Of a DNA stretch of 64,000 bases, positions 45,027 to 57,532 are shown in pieces (the stretch's first letter is position 1; each line of letters starts with the position of its first letter). The stretch spans positions 3,720,001 through 3,784,000 of the forward strand of contig CM114275.1 of the NCBI GenBank assembly GCA_050084515.1, given 5' to 3'. The notes below the pieces were generated by a model, which searched no databases, was not told the origin of the DNA, and saw only the letters and a program-made list of their open reading frames with translations. A program made the translations under genes and the position numbers. This DNA comes from Blasia pusilla (Eukaryota; Marchantiophyta; Marchantiopsida; Blasiales).

Positions 45027-48000
45027 AAAATATATCCCAAATGGTCTCCTAGCTCAAAATCAAAATCACTGCCAAACACACATCATGGTACTTCCAATTC
45101 TAAGAAATAAGTAGCCATTGAAAGAGAGTATTCCCCTCCTCCTTCATAGATACTTCTAGCATTCTTTTGGTTTGTTTCCCTTCATAATCATCCTTCTCCA
45201 ACCACTATTTTAAGTCCTCCATCCAAATATGGATCATGGCTCGTAAACCTATGTCTTAAGGCGTACAAGTCCATCTTGATTATGTATAGTTCGGGAATCT
45301 AATCCGCCATTCTTTGATCTATTGGGTTGGTCTTAACGCTACTTCCCGACCTTCACCATACATCCCCTTCATAGATCACTAGGTCCATCCTCCAAATTCC
45401 AAGACTTATCTTGTGTCTCACAGCTTAGTTTGCCATGACTCCTCATTGTCTCCTTAGTCTTGCAACTAGCTAGTCTACCTCTTGCTTTAGTAATTCCACC
45501 AAAGTTAATGTTCCTTTAACCCTGAACCATTAATATCTTCATAGGTCCTTTCCGAGATGTGTGTTTCAGAATTAGCTATTCATATTGAATGTCTTCTAGA
45601 ATTGAGTGTCATATACCTCAGATGCAATAGTACGTCATATTTGTTTTTCCAGGATATACATGATTGGCATATCCATCGTCTTTGGTCCTCTCTACTTGAG
45701 ATCTTCTCAATTGAACAAGAGAGAAGAGAATACCTTGTGCTTCCTTTGAATCCTATGGAGCTTTGTCAATGTCATACATCTCTTCTATATGCTCGTTACT
45801 CTTGGAAGCACTCCCCATTTCAAGAGATATCGAACATTTGCAAAAGACCAATAAACATAACATACAAAGTTCACCAAAAAAGTTTATCTTTGGTGTTGTT
45901 GTTAAGGATTCATTTGCCTAATTTTGATCATTTAGAGAGAAAATGGAAGTTAGTTCTATGAAGAAAACTACGTTGAGAATTAAGGTGGTATATACACAAC
46001 TTTAAAGGGGGGAATATCTTATGTTAACAAGTTTGAGATTACTTTTTACGGAACCAATCTGAATATTCATGTGATTCAAAAATGTCTATGAGCTAAGTTT
46101 AGAAGCTATAGTAGTATGTTGTGGAAGGCTAGACCATTTAATGGAGGCCCAAAGAGAATTACATATGTGAAGTAAGAGTATTGTTGTTTGTTCACAGTTA
46201 ATTGGTTGTTTTATATCATTACTACTGTACATATTGTGACATGCACGTGAGTGAAGAGACTAACCATGTTGCACATAAATTCAAAAATTCTTGTTGCGCA
46301 TAAGATGAATTTGTTTTCTTGCTGCCCAAGTACCACATGTCAAATAGATAGGTGTTTGCAAATCAAGAAGGCACTATCCAATAATAATGTAGATTTATAG
46401 AATCCTCTTGGGAATGAAAAATTTAGAGTATTATGGTAGTAAAAGAGTCAACATTGAGTTATCATAAGTTATGACTTTCGAAGGAGGTATCAAAAGCCAT
46501 AACTCCTTCAAATATTTTTTAAAGTCAAAGCTGGAAGGAGTTGTGACTTTCAGCGCCTCCTTCCCACTATTCATTATGGAGATTGTCCACGTATTTTACA
46601 TGCAACCATGCAAGAGATCTCTTATATAATCTCATGTACTATTTTGAAACTCACTTATAATATGAGAGTTGGTATTTTACGAAGTATAAAATACCTATTT
46701 TTCTAAATATTATCCTTTTGTAATCTGAGTTTATTTTAACTTATTCTAATTATGTCATCATAAGGATTTTCCAAGACATGCACGACATATCAAGATGTTT
46801 TTTTATTATTAATCAGAGGTCAATAAGGACCTTGTCCCTTCTTATTTGGACATAGGAAATGATTTTTTGAAGGTTTCAAAAGAGATGGTTAAGACCATAA
46901 AGCTCAATGATTTAATTCATGTCTTTAATTAGTGGAGTGGTATTGATTTATTAAGGATCATATTAATTATTAAATACTACTATGGATATTATGAATGTCA
47001 AAATCATGTCTCAATTTCTTGAAGAGGTATATTCTCATCACTTCCAATTTTTTTCAATATCTCATAAATATATTTATAACTTTGGAAGATGATCATTTCT
47101 AAACCTTTCTACTAATTTTTTTTCCAAAACATTAATATTATAATCTAAAAGATGGGGGAAGATGGCACTTTACGGTTTTTTAGTTCTCTTCCTAAAGAAA
47201 TGAAGCCCTCTTGAAAAGGAAGACCCCTTGAGAGATATTAGCTCTTTTTATAGTGAATACTTGTTAACATTCGAGTGGACTCAATATGCGTATGGACGTT
47301 TTTTCTTATATAAGATTGGATCCCCTCTACAATCCACACACGTTTTTGCTAACGCTATTAGAGCTTCCCTATCAAAATTGGGTCTGATGCTTTCTCATGA
47401 AATTGAAGAGTAGGATTAGATGAGACATAGTTTAGAGAGGTCGGAGACTCCATGAGAGGTTGCTAAGTTCCTATAAAAAAATCGGTAGATCAAGTGGTGG
47501 AGCTACTATCAAAATGAATTTTCACGGAAAATTTGAGGGGAGTCGCTTATATCTTTTGACATCTTGCATGTTTACATAATGATTGATGTCTTCATGCATT
47601 TTATATCCCTTTTGATTTGTAGCCTAGTAGATAGAGAATGAGTGAATAAACTTTTTTTCCCATTAATTTGACCTAGTGCATCATATAGACAAAAAATTAG
47701 TAGTACTTTCTTAAGTCCTGGTTTAATTTAAGATGAAGAAATTACATGTATACCTAACTAATTAGGTTTTTAGAATCTTAAGCACATGTCTATGTTTTGG
47801 ATTGCGATCAAATTTTTGTTCTTTTGAAAATAAGTATTGAAGTTAGATTATTTCAGAATATGAGTTGGTCGAAAGGACAAGCAAATAAGACTTGCTTGAT
47901 GTATATTGGATTTATTCAGCGTAGGATAGATCGGATAATTATCCACAAAAGAAATTCAGCCCTTGTGTTTACTTGATGCATCCCATTGATTGCATATATT

Positions 48001-48884
48001 TGGGTACCCATTGATTTGAAAAAATTTAGATTCCATATCCATCATAGTTCTACATTGATGATCAATAAGCCCCAAGGTCAAAATATTAGAGAGAATTGAA
48101 TTTGATTTTGAATTATATATTTTCTCATAGTCATATGTTTCCTTATCCCAGGTAATATATATTCCATTCATATGACGATAGATAATTACCAATAAAAGTA
48201 CGTGCCTCTTGTCATGCATCCCATTAATATTTCAGCATAATATACATATTTCTACTTTGCAAATAATAACTCTGAAAAGATATCTCAAGTGTTCATTATG
48301 ATACTTTAAAATTTCATAACATCCTTTCCATAATAAATCAATTTTCTTCTTTCAATTTTAAAATAGAAGAAAATACTAAATATTTCTTTCGTCCATAATC
48401 ACATGTCATTTAGTGATCATTTTTTATTTAATAAGATTTAATTTGACATCTCATATTTTTTTGTGAGGGAAATAAAATTTAAGAGATTTTCTCTAAATAG
48501 TTTTTTTAAAATTAATAAAATATATAATCTTTAAAGAAAAAATTTCATAGTAAGACCTTTGTGTTGGAACAACTACATTAAAATAAAATCTTATCCAAAT
48601 TTTTATCCACAATCATTGTTTTATCCAAATTTTCCGAACATTTCCCATAGCAATTTACTATGGGATATTTCATTTACTACCTCTAAACAGTTGAAATATT
48701 CAAGTGTAACGTTATCGGTAGCATGACACCGAGTTTTCTTCTATGTATTATGAAAGATTAATTCTAGTAGGACCACTCTATAATGGGTTAAGGCCAAGTT
48801 CGAAGGCACTGGTTACGATGAATCCGGGAAACTAAATAGGTGTGCCATTTTTGCTAACAACATTTCCACAAGGACTTGCGAAAG
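45024..48884. other. AT-rich desert, no recognised gene
   Basis: A 134-codon frame at 45557-45961 matches nothing known to me. Around 46460-46700 a segment with partial inverted and direct repeats of ggaggagtta-like sequence and a tatataat box could be an LTR fragment, but no partner was found. Confidence 0.4.
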
Positions 48885-48985
48885 AGGTTTTTGTCCTCGT
48901 TCAGATGATATTGATTTTTTAATTTTTAAAATAATTATAATTAGTAAATAAACCCCACTCATGTGGACTACGACCATTTCTTCAC
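48885..48985 (+). repeat. Dispersed repeat, copy 2
   Basis: Matches 38229-38345: gaggtttttgtc, gatattgattttttaattttt, aataattataatta and ccactcatgtggactac. The two copies lie about 10.6 kb apart in the same orientation. Confidence 0.5.
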
Positions 48986-51900
48986 TCCCCCAACTTCTTC
49001 CCCCTTGGAGAGAATCGAGTGGCCGTAGTAGTCCTAAACGTGGACCCGTATGGATTTTATTCCACGGACAAATGGAAGATGCATGTCGAATCCAACACGC
49101 AATCTCCATAGCGCATGTGACTAGTTCTCAAGGAATATATACTTCATGAACAAAGCCCACCCCATATATCGTCCCTTCTAGACCAAAGGGGAAAAGAATA
49201 ATCTCAAAGGAGGACGTGGCACTTTCGTGAGGTGCTTGCGAGCACGGAAACGTGTTTCGTCCTGACCTTAAAAACCAGAAAGAAGAAGAAGAAGAAGCAT
49301 TCGACGTGAATAACGGGCATATACAATCCACACGGAAAAATACAAAAGGCACTCATCTAACCAGTCACGGAAATGACTCCCAATGGGCAAACGCAAAGCT
49401 AAAACGCGACCTCGAAGCTTCCGTCCACGTAGTGAGAATCCGTCGCGATGGGAAGATTGAGAGTGCCACGAGAACCCGGAGAAGGCAGTTTGTCGGTAGT
49501 GGTGGGCTGAGCTAGAATTCTCCCTCGGTCCTACCTAGCTGCTAGTCTCGCGGAGGTTTCGGTTTCTGTCTCAGCAGGCTTTCCAGGCGGATCAGACTCC
49601 TTTCTCCCATCGCTCGTTTTTAGTTTTTACAAGACAAGAGAGGGTAAGGGGGGAGAAATGATTCCCTTTCTCTATCGCGGGAACCCGAACGCTTCAGAAG
49701 GATTCGGTCTACGCCACGTGAATGTAGAACGTGTAGCAACGGGGTAGGAAGATACACGGTGTGAAAGGAAGCACGGTCGTGTATTGTTCCCAAAGTGGAA
49801 GTATACAGCACACGAAATCCTTAGATTTTAGGAACGGACCCATCGGCACCAGCGCAACCGTAGGATGCACGAAGCTTGGAAAGCCCACCGCTTTGACTAG
49901 CGTCTCCGGAGGACATGGGCCGCTTTTGACGACGCCTGGCAGCCTGGGATAAGCTCGAAACACACTTTTCCTTGTGGAGGAGAAGGGTGGCGCTCGAGAA
50001 CGACAATCTCCGAGCCTTTGCGTGGGGAGGCTGGGGGGGATAAGGGCTCTGTTTGAACTTTGATCGCCCGGCGTTGCAGAAACGAATAAACGTGGGGAAA
50101 ACATACCACCGTTCATCCATGGAATTGAACAACCGGATAAGCTCAGCAGCCACTCGGGTGGGAGAAAAATACCGGACTTCACCACGTCATCGCTTCGAGA
50201 AACATGCTATCACCACTGCTTTCAGTTCCATCGTGCAGCGGAGTGGACCGCGAGTCCGCGACATTCGTTCGGTATGGGTGGCGCAGAATTCCCGGCCAAC
50301 GAGAAGTGCATCCATCCATACGGGAAAGAAGAGTAAAGGAGAAAAGAAGGGAAAAGCAACTATCTAGACGCCATCCATCGGCGCTCGGCCCTAACTTGGA
50401 GACAAAGGACACCACGTTCCTCCCTCTATTCAACCCACGCTGGAATACGTTATCCTCGCTCGGGGCATCGCACTAAATAAAGTACGGAGGACTCATTATT
50501 TCCAGGCGACCGAACCATTTGTTTATTTTTAAGTACGTGAATTTTGTCCGCCAGCGGTTCCGCCGTGGGATTTGCGTGGCCTTTATGACGGACGCATTTT
50601 CCTTCCTTCTCGCAGTCTTCTCGAGGAAAGGCCAATACGGGAAAGTAAATTAGACGCAGTGGCAAGCGGAACGCCGCCTCCAATTACCTCACAGCCAGCG
50701 GGCCCAAATGGTTATAAATATAGTCGTGGTAGGTGGGGAATTCACACAAGGCCAACGAAACGAGGATGTGGATGGACCTACCCAAGGATCATTTTCATCA
50801 AGGCCAAGACTTAGATCTCTGCTGTTGGTGAGTGTCGTCGTTAGGGGGGAATGTCTCATTCTTCCTTTTCTGATCTTGTTGTGGCCTTCAGGTTTTGACT
50901 CTTTGAGTCCCCCTCTTTTGTACTTCCGATGGGTTTTCCATCAATCGTTTTTATCGAAGTGCATCTTCTTCCCCCTCGCTCCCAAAAGAAAATCTCCAAC
51001 AATGCTATAGCATGTTTCCTAAATGCGAGCGAGTCGTTTTCGGATTTAACCGCCCCGGGCTAGCTACGCCCCGGGTCTGCTCGCAGCGCTGCTCGCTCAC
51101 CTATAATCGTGTGGGCATATCTCAGACTACTGACAGCCTTTGCTGAGCTGCCGCTTTCGTACCGACCGGGAAATTTTGGACGTTGCAGGAACGGAAAGTA
51201 GCCGAGTTACATGCGTGGACGTTCGGGGAAGCATATTCCTAGATGTCGCCGGGGAGCTCTCTGGCTAGAGACAGGTGTCAGAGATAGGGGTCCACGTGGT
51301 TGGGTATGACGGGTCCTGGTATTGATAACACACCTGACAAAAGGAAAAGAGTCCAACGAACTTGAAATCTGAGGTAAGGTAAAAGTTGCCCGTGTTCAAA
51401 CGTCTCGGTAAGGCTGACTCGCGAGTCCTCACTTTACACCGAGGAAAAGAAAAAAAACCAAACCGGCATAGTACACTGCACAGTACTAAATATACGACCA
51501 AACCGGGAGAATTGATCTCATGCAGAAACGACAAGGACCGCGTGGCAGGGAGTGGAATTCTTATACTGGGTTTTCCATCCCAGTTTCTATTAAAGTGTAT
51601 ATTTTCCCCCGTCGTATAATCCGATAAAGTTACTCGAGTCCCGACCACCGATACAAGAACTTGTCTTGGGGTGGCAAAAGCAATCAATTTCAAAAATTCG
51701 TCCCAGCGGTCTAAGATGAGAATAATGTTCGTATCTGGAAGTCCAAGAATTAATCTCATAGTCCCAAAACCACGTGGCGCGATTTGCCTTGTTCCGGAAT
51801 CCGGATGGAAGACGAGGCCAATCATGTAGACTATTATTCGCATGTTCCGATATTTTCTTTCTTTCCAAACTTTCAACAATTTCTTCCTGTTTGAAGGACT

Positions 51901-53394
51901 TTATCATCCCCAACTATATTTGTCTCCGACGGAAGTGGAGTTATTTCTTTGCTTCATCTGCTACGAATATTAAAAAATTTAAAATGTGTGATGTTCGGTC
52001 TTCTTCTCATTATCCTCCTCTACTATTCACTTTTACCTACAATTCATTTTTTCCCACGAGATTTAGTAGTAGTCACGAATCTTATTTATATTTTTTTTCT
52101 TCCCCATCTAGGCTATCCACATGTTTTCTATTTTTTTAAAAGATCTTTGATTGGTTATCATAAGGAAATAAATTTTGGAAAGCGCATTGGGCATAGGTCA
52201 TGGAGGGTTTTAGGGCCCCTCCTTCAATCTCCTAAGGCATTACCACCATCCATTTCCAGTTTCTTTAGTTTCTTTTCCCTCTAATATGTTTTTTGGTTGA
52301 CTTTTTTCTGTTAGGATACATGCTAATACGAGGAATAAGAATGTATTCCTTGAGAATATTTCCTTTGGTCATTATGGATATACTTGAACTGTTTTGTGCA
52401 TCATTTCTTAAGGAGGAATGCTTAGCAAGACATAATTTGTTGCTTTTATGAGGGGAACCATCGAAGATAACGGTATTGATAATAATTTTTTTTTCATATT
52501 CAGATTTTTTATCAAGAAGTGGCATCGAAGTTAAGCAAGTGTAGGAAGAGAGTTCACGGTCATACCAAGATAATTCACAAATAAAGAGTTCATTCATAAG
52601 GAGGTTTGGACTAACAATTGAAAATTTTCTTTACACTCATATGAGACGCCAATATAGAACGTCTTTTGAAAATTTCAAAAAATGAATAGATGTGATAGAA
52701 CTATTAATGCTACATATGCCAAAGTGGGAGAGAAAAAGAAAGAGAGAATTGAAATAGAAAAATATGTTCTAGTAGTTATCTATTGATTTGACCAGATTCC
52801 ATTACTTTCGAATCTTGACTGACTCAATGGGTCTATTGGAAGCCTATCATGAGTCTCCTATGAGACTCCTATAAGTTTTGTGCGAGTTTCATGTGACCCT
52901 TGAAAGTCGCACATTACTTTCCGGTGTAAGTTATAGAAGATACTTCGTGCAATCATTCTATAAATTTAACTAGAAATCTTCTTTGCGACTTCTTTGTCAG
53001 CATTTTACGAGTCACTATAGTCATAAAGTGAAAATGCTTACTCAAACTTATTAATCTACATCCTGCTAAAATGGAGTTGCGCAAAGTAGACAAGCAAAGT
53101 ACAATCACATTAGAGTAAACAAACATCCACGTACTCTTGGGAAAAATGGACTTGCAATGGAATTGTAACGACACCTATAGACCTATTTGTACTTGGGATA
53201 CATTGAAATAGCTATTCTAGAAATTGTTAAATATTAGAAAGCTTCAATCAATTGAAACAACAAGAAACAAAAATTGAAGGAAGCAAGGAAATAATCATAA
53301 AGTATAAATGATTTTGTTTTGAATATCTGACATATTATGGATCAACAGAGGAACATTAGAATGATTGAAAAAATGATGATTTGATATTTTTCAC
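48986..53394. other. GC-balanced block then AT-rich desert
   Basis: 49000-51900 is GC-balanced. The longest frame is 51265-51879 (minus, 204 codons) with no recognised domain and no conserved-looking start. A (GAA)n-like run lies near 49275. From 51900 the DNA is AT-rich. No gene is supported. Confidence 0.4.
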
Positions 53395-54270
53395 TCTTTA
53401 TTGTCTTCCAAAATATTACAAATCTTTTGAGATTTCTATGTCTATGAGACAAAAAGATCTCACCTTTCAAGAATTAGCCCCATTGCTAATTATTGAAAAT
53501 CAAAATATACCTAATTAGTTGTGGTAACTATTTTAGTATGCAAGAAAGTCTCTATTTGTAGGTACTCAATCTAGTAGATATAGAGATCATGGTAGAGGCT
53601 CTCGTGATCATAGTGGATATCAAGCATATCGTGGAGAAGATAATTAACATAGCTTCATACAACGTAATATGAATTGTAATAAGACAAAAGCACATGACAA
53701 TATCATGGTGATAAAAGTAATCGTTAAGATCAAGGTAAAAAAATATAAGGTTTCTAGATCTTATAATTATTGTGGAATGAAAGGTCACTATGTAAAAAAA
53801 CCATATATAAGAATTTTCGCTTAAAAAAAAACCATATATAAGAATTGAATCCTTTCAACAAGAAATTTATATTGAGCAACAACATCAAGTATAGTATGAA
53901 GAACAAAAACATTTGCATACTAAGCATCTCTCAACTATGAATCGTCATATATGAGCAATGGTTAAGAAAGACTCCACTTGTAATTGGTATGTGGACTCTA
54001 TTGCATCAAATCATACAATTTTACAAGCTTGAATGGTTTGATAGTTTGGGGCATGTGAAAGATCAAGAAATAGTCCTAAGAGGAGATGACACATAATATC
54101 ATGTCATTCACTTGGATAAATGACCAAAATAATGAGATCAAATTTGTGCTCTTGGAAATATTCGTTATATTCCTACTATTCCAAGAAATTCAATTTCTAT
54201 AGAATAGAGTATGGTTATCGAGTAAAGTTTAACACATATAATTGTTTTATTAAAATATTTAATCTCCATA
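53395..54270 (+). pseudogene. Ty1/copia gag-protease relic
   Basis: Fragments in copia order: LPKYYKSFEISMS with a LTFQELAPLL-like segment near 53405 (gag), an Arg/Gly/His-rich linker, a zinc-knuckle-like SYNYCGMKGHYVKK near 53760 with Cys ligands lost, WYVDSIASNHTI near 53985 (protease WILDSGAS-type site with Gly changed), and NIRYIPTIPRNSISIE near 54150. Stops and frameshifts occur throughout. No LTR or pol remainder recognised. Confidence 0.65.
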
Positions 54271-54709
54271 CTTTGATAGCCAAAGAAGCTAGATCTATGA
54301 GAATTTTTTAACTAGAATTTCCTATGCTTCAGATTTAATCCAAGTAGCCAACGGATCAAAGATATCAATATATAGCATAGAAGAGTCGGGCAACGAATCA
54401 TCAAGGAGTATGAAGTCTTTAATAATTTGACTCAGTAATTTAACTTCCTAAACTATTGAGTCATATCTATATCAGAGGTATATCTTTCGTATCCACTTGT
54501 AAAATATTGGAGATTTCCATTTCCAACTCAAGGCAAAAAAATATCCTATATATATTTATAAAATAATGTCCAAATATCATTATGAATAAATTCTAATATT
54601 GTAGATATTTTGTCCAAGTTAAATCATAAGTTGTCTAAATGTTAAATAAAAAGTAATGGTAATGATCATTGTTTTTTAGTGGACATGTTATGAGCATTCT
54701 TCTTTGTAT
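54271..54709. other. AT-rich, no recognised gene
   Basis: May be the decayed continuation of the copia relic; no further motif is readable. Confidence 0.35.
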
Positions 54710-55395
54710 TTTCTTCATCTTGAAGGATAATTGGTTCCCACCATTGGATTGAGTTGAAACTTGGAGAAATGCATTTTGGTAAGATCCTTTACCACTTCAT
54801 CGGATCAGATTTTTCCATTTAGTTTTCTACGATGAACCATAATTATGAGACTATATTTAGGGTTTACCATTCTTAATTCCCTTCTTGGACGATCATTTTA
54901 GTATTTTCGTTTTGGCCTTGGATCCTAAGACCAAGTTGCATATTGTGACCAAGTGGTATGATTTATGAACTCCTGGTTGGAGAGAAAGGTCAAAAAATAA
55001 AAAACAATGCAAAGAGAAAGTGATTTTAAATATTTTTAGTATTTTCATATTCATCTTGAAATCACATTTTCCCTTGCCATTGGATTGAGCTATAAGTTAG
55101 GGATTTGATGTTGGATAGACATTCTCTTACTTGAACGGTTCACATATTCTATTCACTTTTCCATGATGACACGAGAATTGGGAAACCAAATTTAAAGTTT
55201 ACGATTTTTTATTCCCTTTTTGGATGGTCATTTTGAGATTTTATTTTTGGCATGGTTCTTGAGACCCAAGTACATATTGTGACAAAGTTGCATGATTTAT
55301 ACATTCCTTTTTGGAGAGAAGGATAGAAAAAACATAAAAAGAAATGGAGGACTTTTAAGGGGAAATATTTCAACCTTCGTTTGGATCTTCATCTT
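54710..55395 (+). repeat. Diverged tandem repeat, period about 336 bases, two units and a start of a third
   Basis: Shared anchors include cttcatcttgaa, ccattggattgag (54741 and 55077), aattccc/attccc with tttggatggtcattttga, and a closing tggagagaa segment. A third unit starts near 55385. Divergence is considerable. Monomer length is in a satellite-like range but only about two copies exist. Confidence 0.75.
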
Positions 55396-55763
55396 CATCT
55401 TGTCACATCATTATTTTCAAATTTCAAATTTTAGAATCAAGAAATATTGATCCATCAACACACCAATAATTGAATTCATTTTTCTTATTTAATATAAGAT
55501 GATTTCTAAAAACAAATCCAATGATTAACTTTTATAAACATTATATTATTATAATATTTAATATCATCCAATAAAATTTCATATTAGATAATATTAATTA
55601 TTTCATTATTATCATATATTATTTAATATTTTAAAAATATTTAGAATTCATTTATTTAATAATATATAGATGGAGTTTTAGCTCCTTAAAGAATTCAGAA
55701 TAAAAAAATATAAATCTAGAAATTTTTTTGAAACAAAATAATACGAATATGACTTTTAAAAAG
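55396..55763. other. Very AT-rich spacer before copy B
   Basis: Dense aatatt/taatat sequence, no gene. Copy B begins abruptly at 55764. Confidence 0.5.
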
Positions 55764-55885
55764 TGTCACATCTGAGTAGCCGATAGGCCGAGATCTATCG
55801 TGGATAGGGCGTAGGAGCTAGCGGACTGTCTTGAGTGTAACTTTGTCCCATGGTGTCGGATGAGGTTGAGGATAGGTCCATTGTG

Positions 55886-56074
55886 TCAGGAACGTCGTTC
55901 CTGAAAACTTTCATGTTGAGGTCTTTTACAGCCGGGTGACTTGTTGACCAGGTCACCCGCCCCTGGTAACCTTTGTCTTGCGAGTTACCAAGGAAGGGCT
56001 ATTTTTAGGGGAAGAGCCTTTTGGCTCTTCCCAACCCTATATAAGAGAGGAAGATGGCTTTCCTAAGCCATCTT
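55886..56074 (+). repeat. Row of perfect hairpins around the copy B promoter
   Basis: Five inverted repeats without mismatches: arms 55886-55894/55896-55904, 55933-55940/55952-55959, 55964-55970/55984-55990, 56009-56018/56023-56032 and 56051-56060/56065-56074. The last two have ten-base arms with four-base loops and sit on each side of the TATA box. A sixth, with six-base arms, is at 55781-55800. Confidence 0.85.
56038..56045 (+). promoter_or_regulatory. TATA box of copy B LTR
   Basis: TATATAAG, 274 bases into the LTR, six bases after one ten-base hairpin and six before the next. Transcription would start about 30 bases downstream, inside or just after the second hairpin. Confidence 0.75.
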
Positions 56075-56300
56075 TCTCATGTTGGGTCGTTGGAGCACCT
56101 CCCTTGTATGTGTGTGAGCTAGGACTAGGGTGCTAGCGTCCGGATTCCTTGATAGCACAGGGTGGACGAGGCTCGATATGCCGATGTAGATTGATGAGTG
56201 GAGTTTTAGGCCGGGTGTGCCGTTTTTACTACTCTTTATTTTTACATGAGAAAGATGTCAGGGGGCTGGTGGGAATTCGTTGTTTGCAGGTAGGCAAGCG

Positions 56301-57357
56301 AGTTGCCTTGGTCGGGAGCCCTTGGAGACGTTTGTGTGACGTTTTGTGTGTCATTTTTCTGTTCGAAAGGCCGTGGGCGGAAGCGCTATCCGTTTTTCTC
56401 AGATTTTGCTGGTGCGGATTGATGGGGGACAACAGCCGAGTGTAGTGTGTGGTGGGGCGTCGGGTGTACGCAAGTGAGGGTGTCGAGAGAGAGAAGAAAG
56501 GAAGGTTTGGGCTTGCAGCCGCCGGGGGGCTGTTAAGTAAAGACGGCTAGCTAGGCCGCGGCCGGTCTAGGGTTAGGTCACGGGCAAGGACCGGAGGACC
56601 ACAGAGACAGGAGCCAAGGGTCGCGAGGTGGTAGACCGGCGGACAACGGACGGGCGCCCCCCCCCCTTTGCCATCACATCGACGTCCTCCCTGCCATCAC
56701 GTTGCCCATGCGGTGACGCATGGGCAACGTGATGGCGAGGAGGACGCCGACGCGTCTTTAGTGACCCGACAAGTTGGGGCGGGCGTGACATGATGTTTTT
56801 GGGGCGCGACAGGGCGTTGCGAGAGTTGACGATGGAAGGGCAGTGTGCATGATGCCGACGGGTGGTCCGCATCTGTTGAAGGGAGGATAGACGTGTTGGT
56901 CGAGGGGAGTGTTATGTTGCGGAGATTGTCATATCATGTGGAGGAGTGCATGTTGACGATGCAGCAGGTTGGAGGGCGTGATCAGGTTACCCATTCAATT
57001 CCCTTTTCCCGCACTTGTCGTGTGTGATTGAGAGTGCTGGGTATCGGGTAGTAGCTGGTGCTAGATGGGTGCAGTGATGGTGACGAGTGTAGATTCTTTT
57101 CATGTGTAGCATGTTGGTGGATATACGGCAATTTCGAGTAGGGGTCGCGTGTATGACTCGAGAGAGTGTCGCTAGGTTAGGTGAGTCAGTTGGAAGGCTC
57201 ATGGTGAGCCCGAGTGTTGAGCGTGCGTGAGGCCGGGTACGTCATCACGGGATTGACGTTAGCATAGGTGAGCTAGTGAGGCGTGTGGGAGACTCTCGGT
57301 GAGTCTGAGTGCTTGAGCGGGTGAGACAGGGTTTGTCATCACGGCGTTCTTCTAAGG
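56301..57357 (+). other. Copy B leader
   Basis: GC-rich untranslated leader. It carries a C10 run at 56657-56666, the long hairpin at 56683-56746 and a diverged direct repeat (57178-57250 and 57266-57344) that ends in gtcatcacgg both times. No host gene is recognised. Confidence 0.55.
56683..56746 (+). repeat. Hairpin with 30-base arms in copy B leader
   Basis: Arms 56683-56712 and 56717-56746 pair except for two bases; the loop is gtga. The arm includes gccatcacgttgcccatgcg. As RNA this would be a very stable stem in the leader, where retroelements often place dimerisation or packaging signals; that role is inference. Confidence 0.9.
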
Positions 57358-57532
57358 TTCGGAAGAACGGGGTAGTGCGAGCAGTGGTAGTGGTGTGACA
57401 CGGAGTGGAGTGAGATACCGAGGGGTTACCAGTGAGGAGCTCCCTCGACATCCATCCGTGACTGGATCATCATCACTGGACACTGGGTCTGGTGACGAGA
57501 TTACCGACAGAGACAGTAGTACTTGGCAGGAG

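Larger units (their letters stand above)
55764..56300 (+). repeat. 5' LTR of copy B (end uncertain)
   Basis: Starts TGTCACATC, like the TGTCACG start of copy A LTRs. A sharp change from AT-rich to GC-balanced DNA marks the boundary. The 3' limit is set only by analogy with the copy A LTR length; no primer binding site was identified with confidence. Confidence 0.6.

Noticed and set aside
44770-45079. Ser-Leu and Arg-Glu repeat frames
   Set aside because: Translation of a (TC)n microsatellite.
51265-51879. Open stretch of 204 codons on the minus strand
   Set aside because: No domain or conserved motif; long overlapping frames exist on the other strand. Not supportable as a gene without homology or transcript data.
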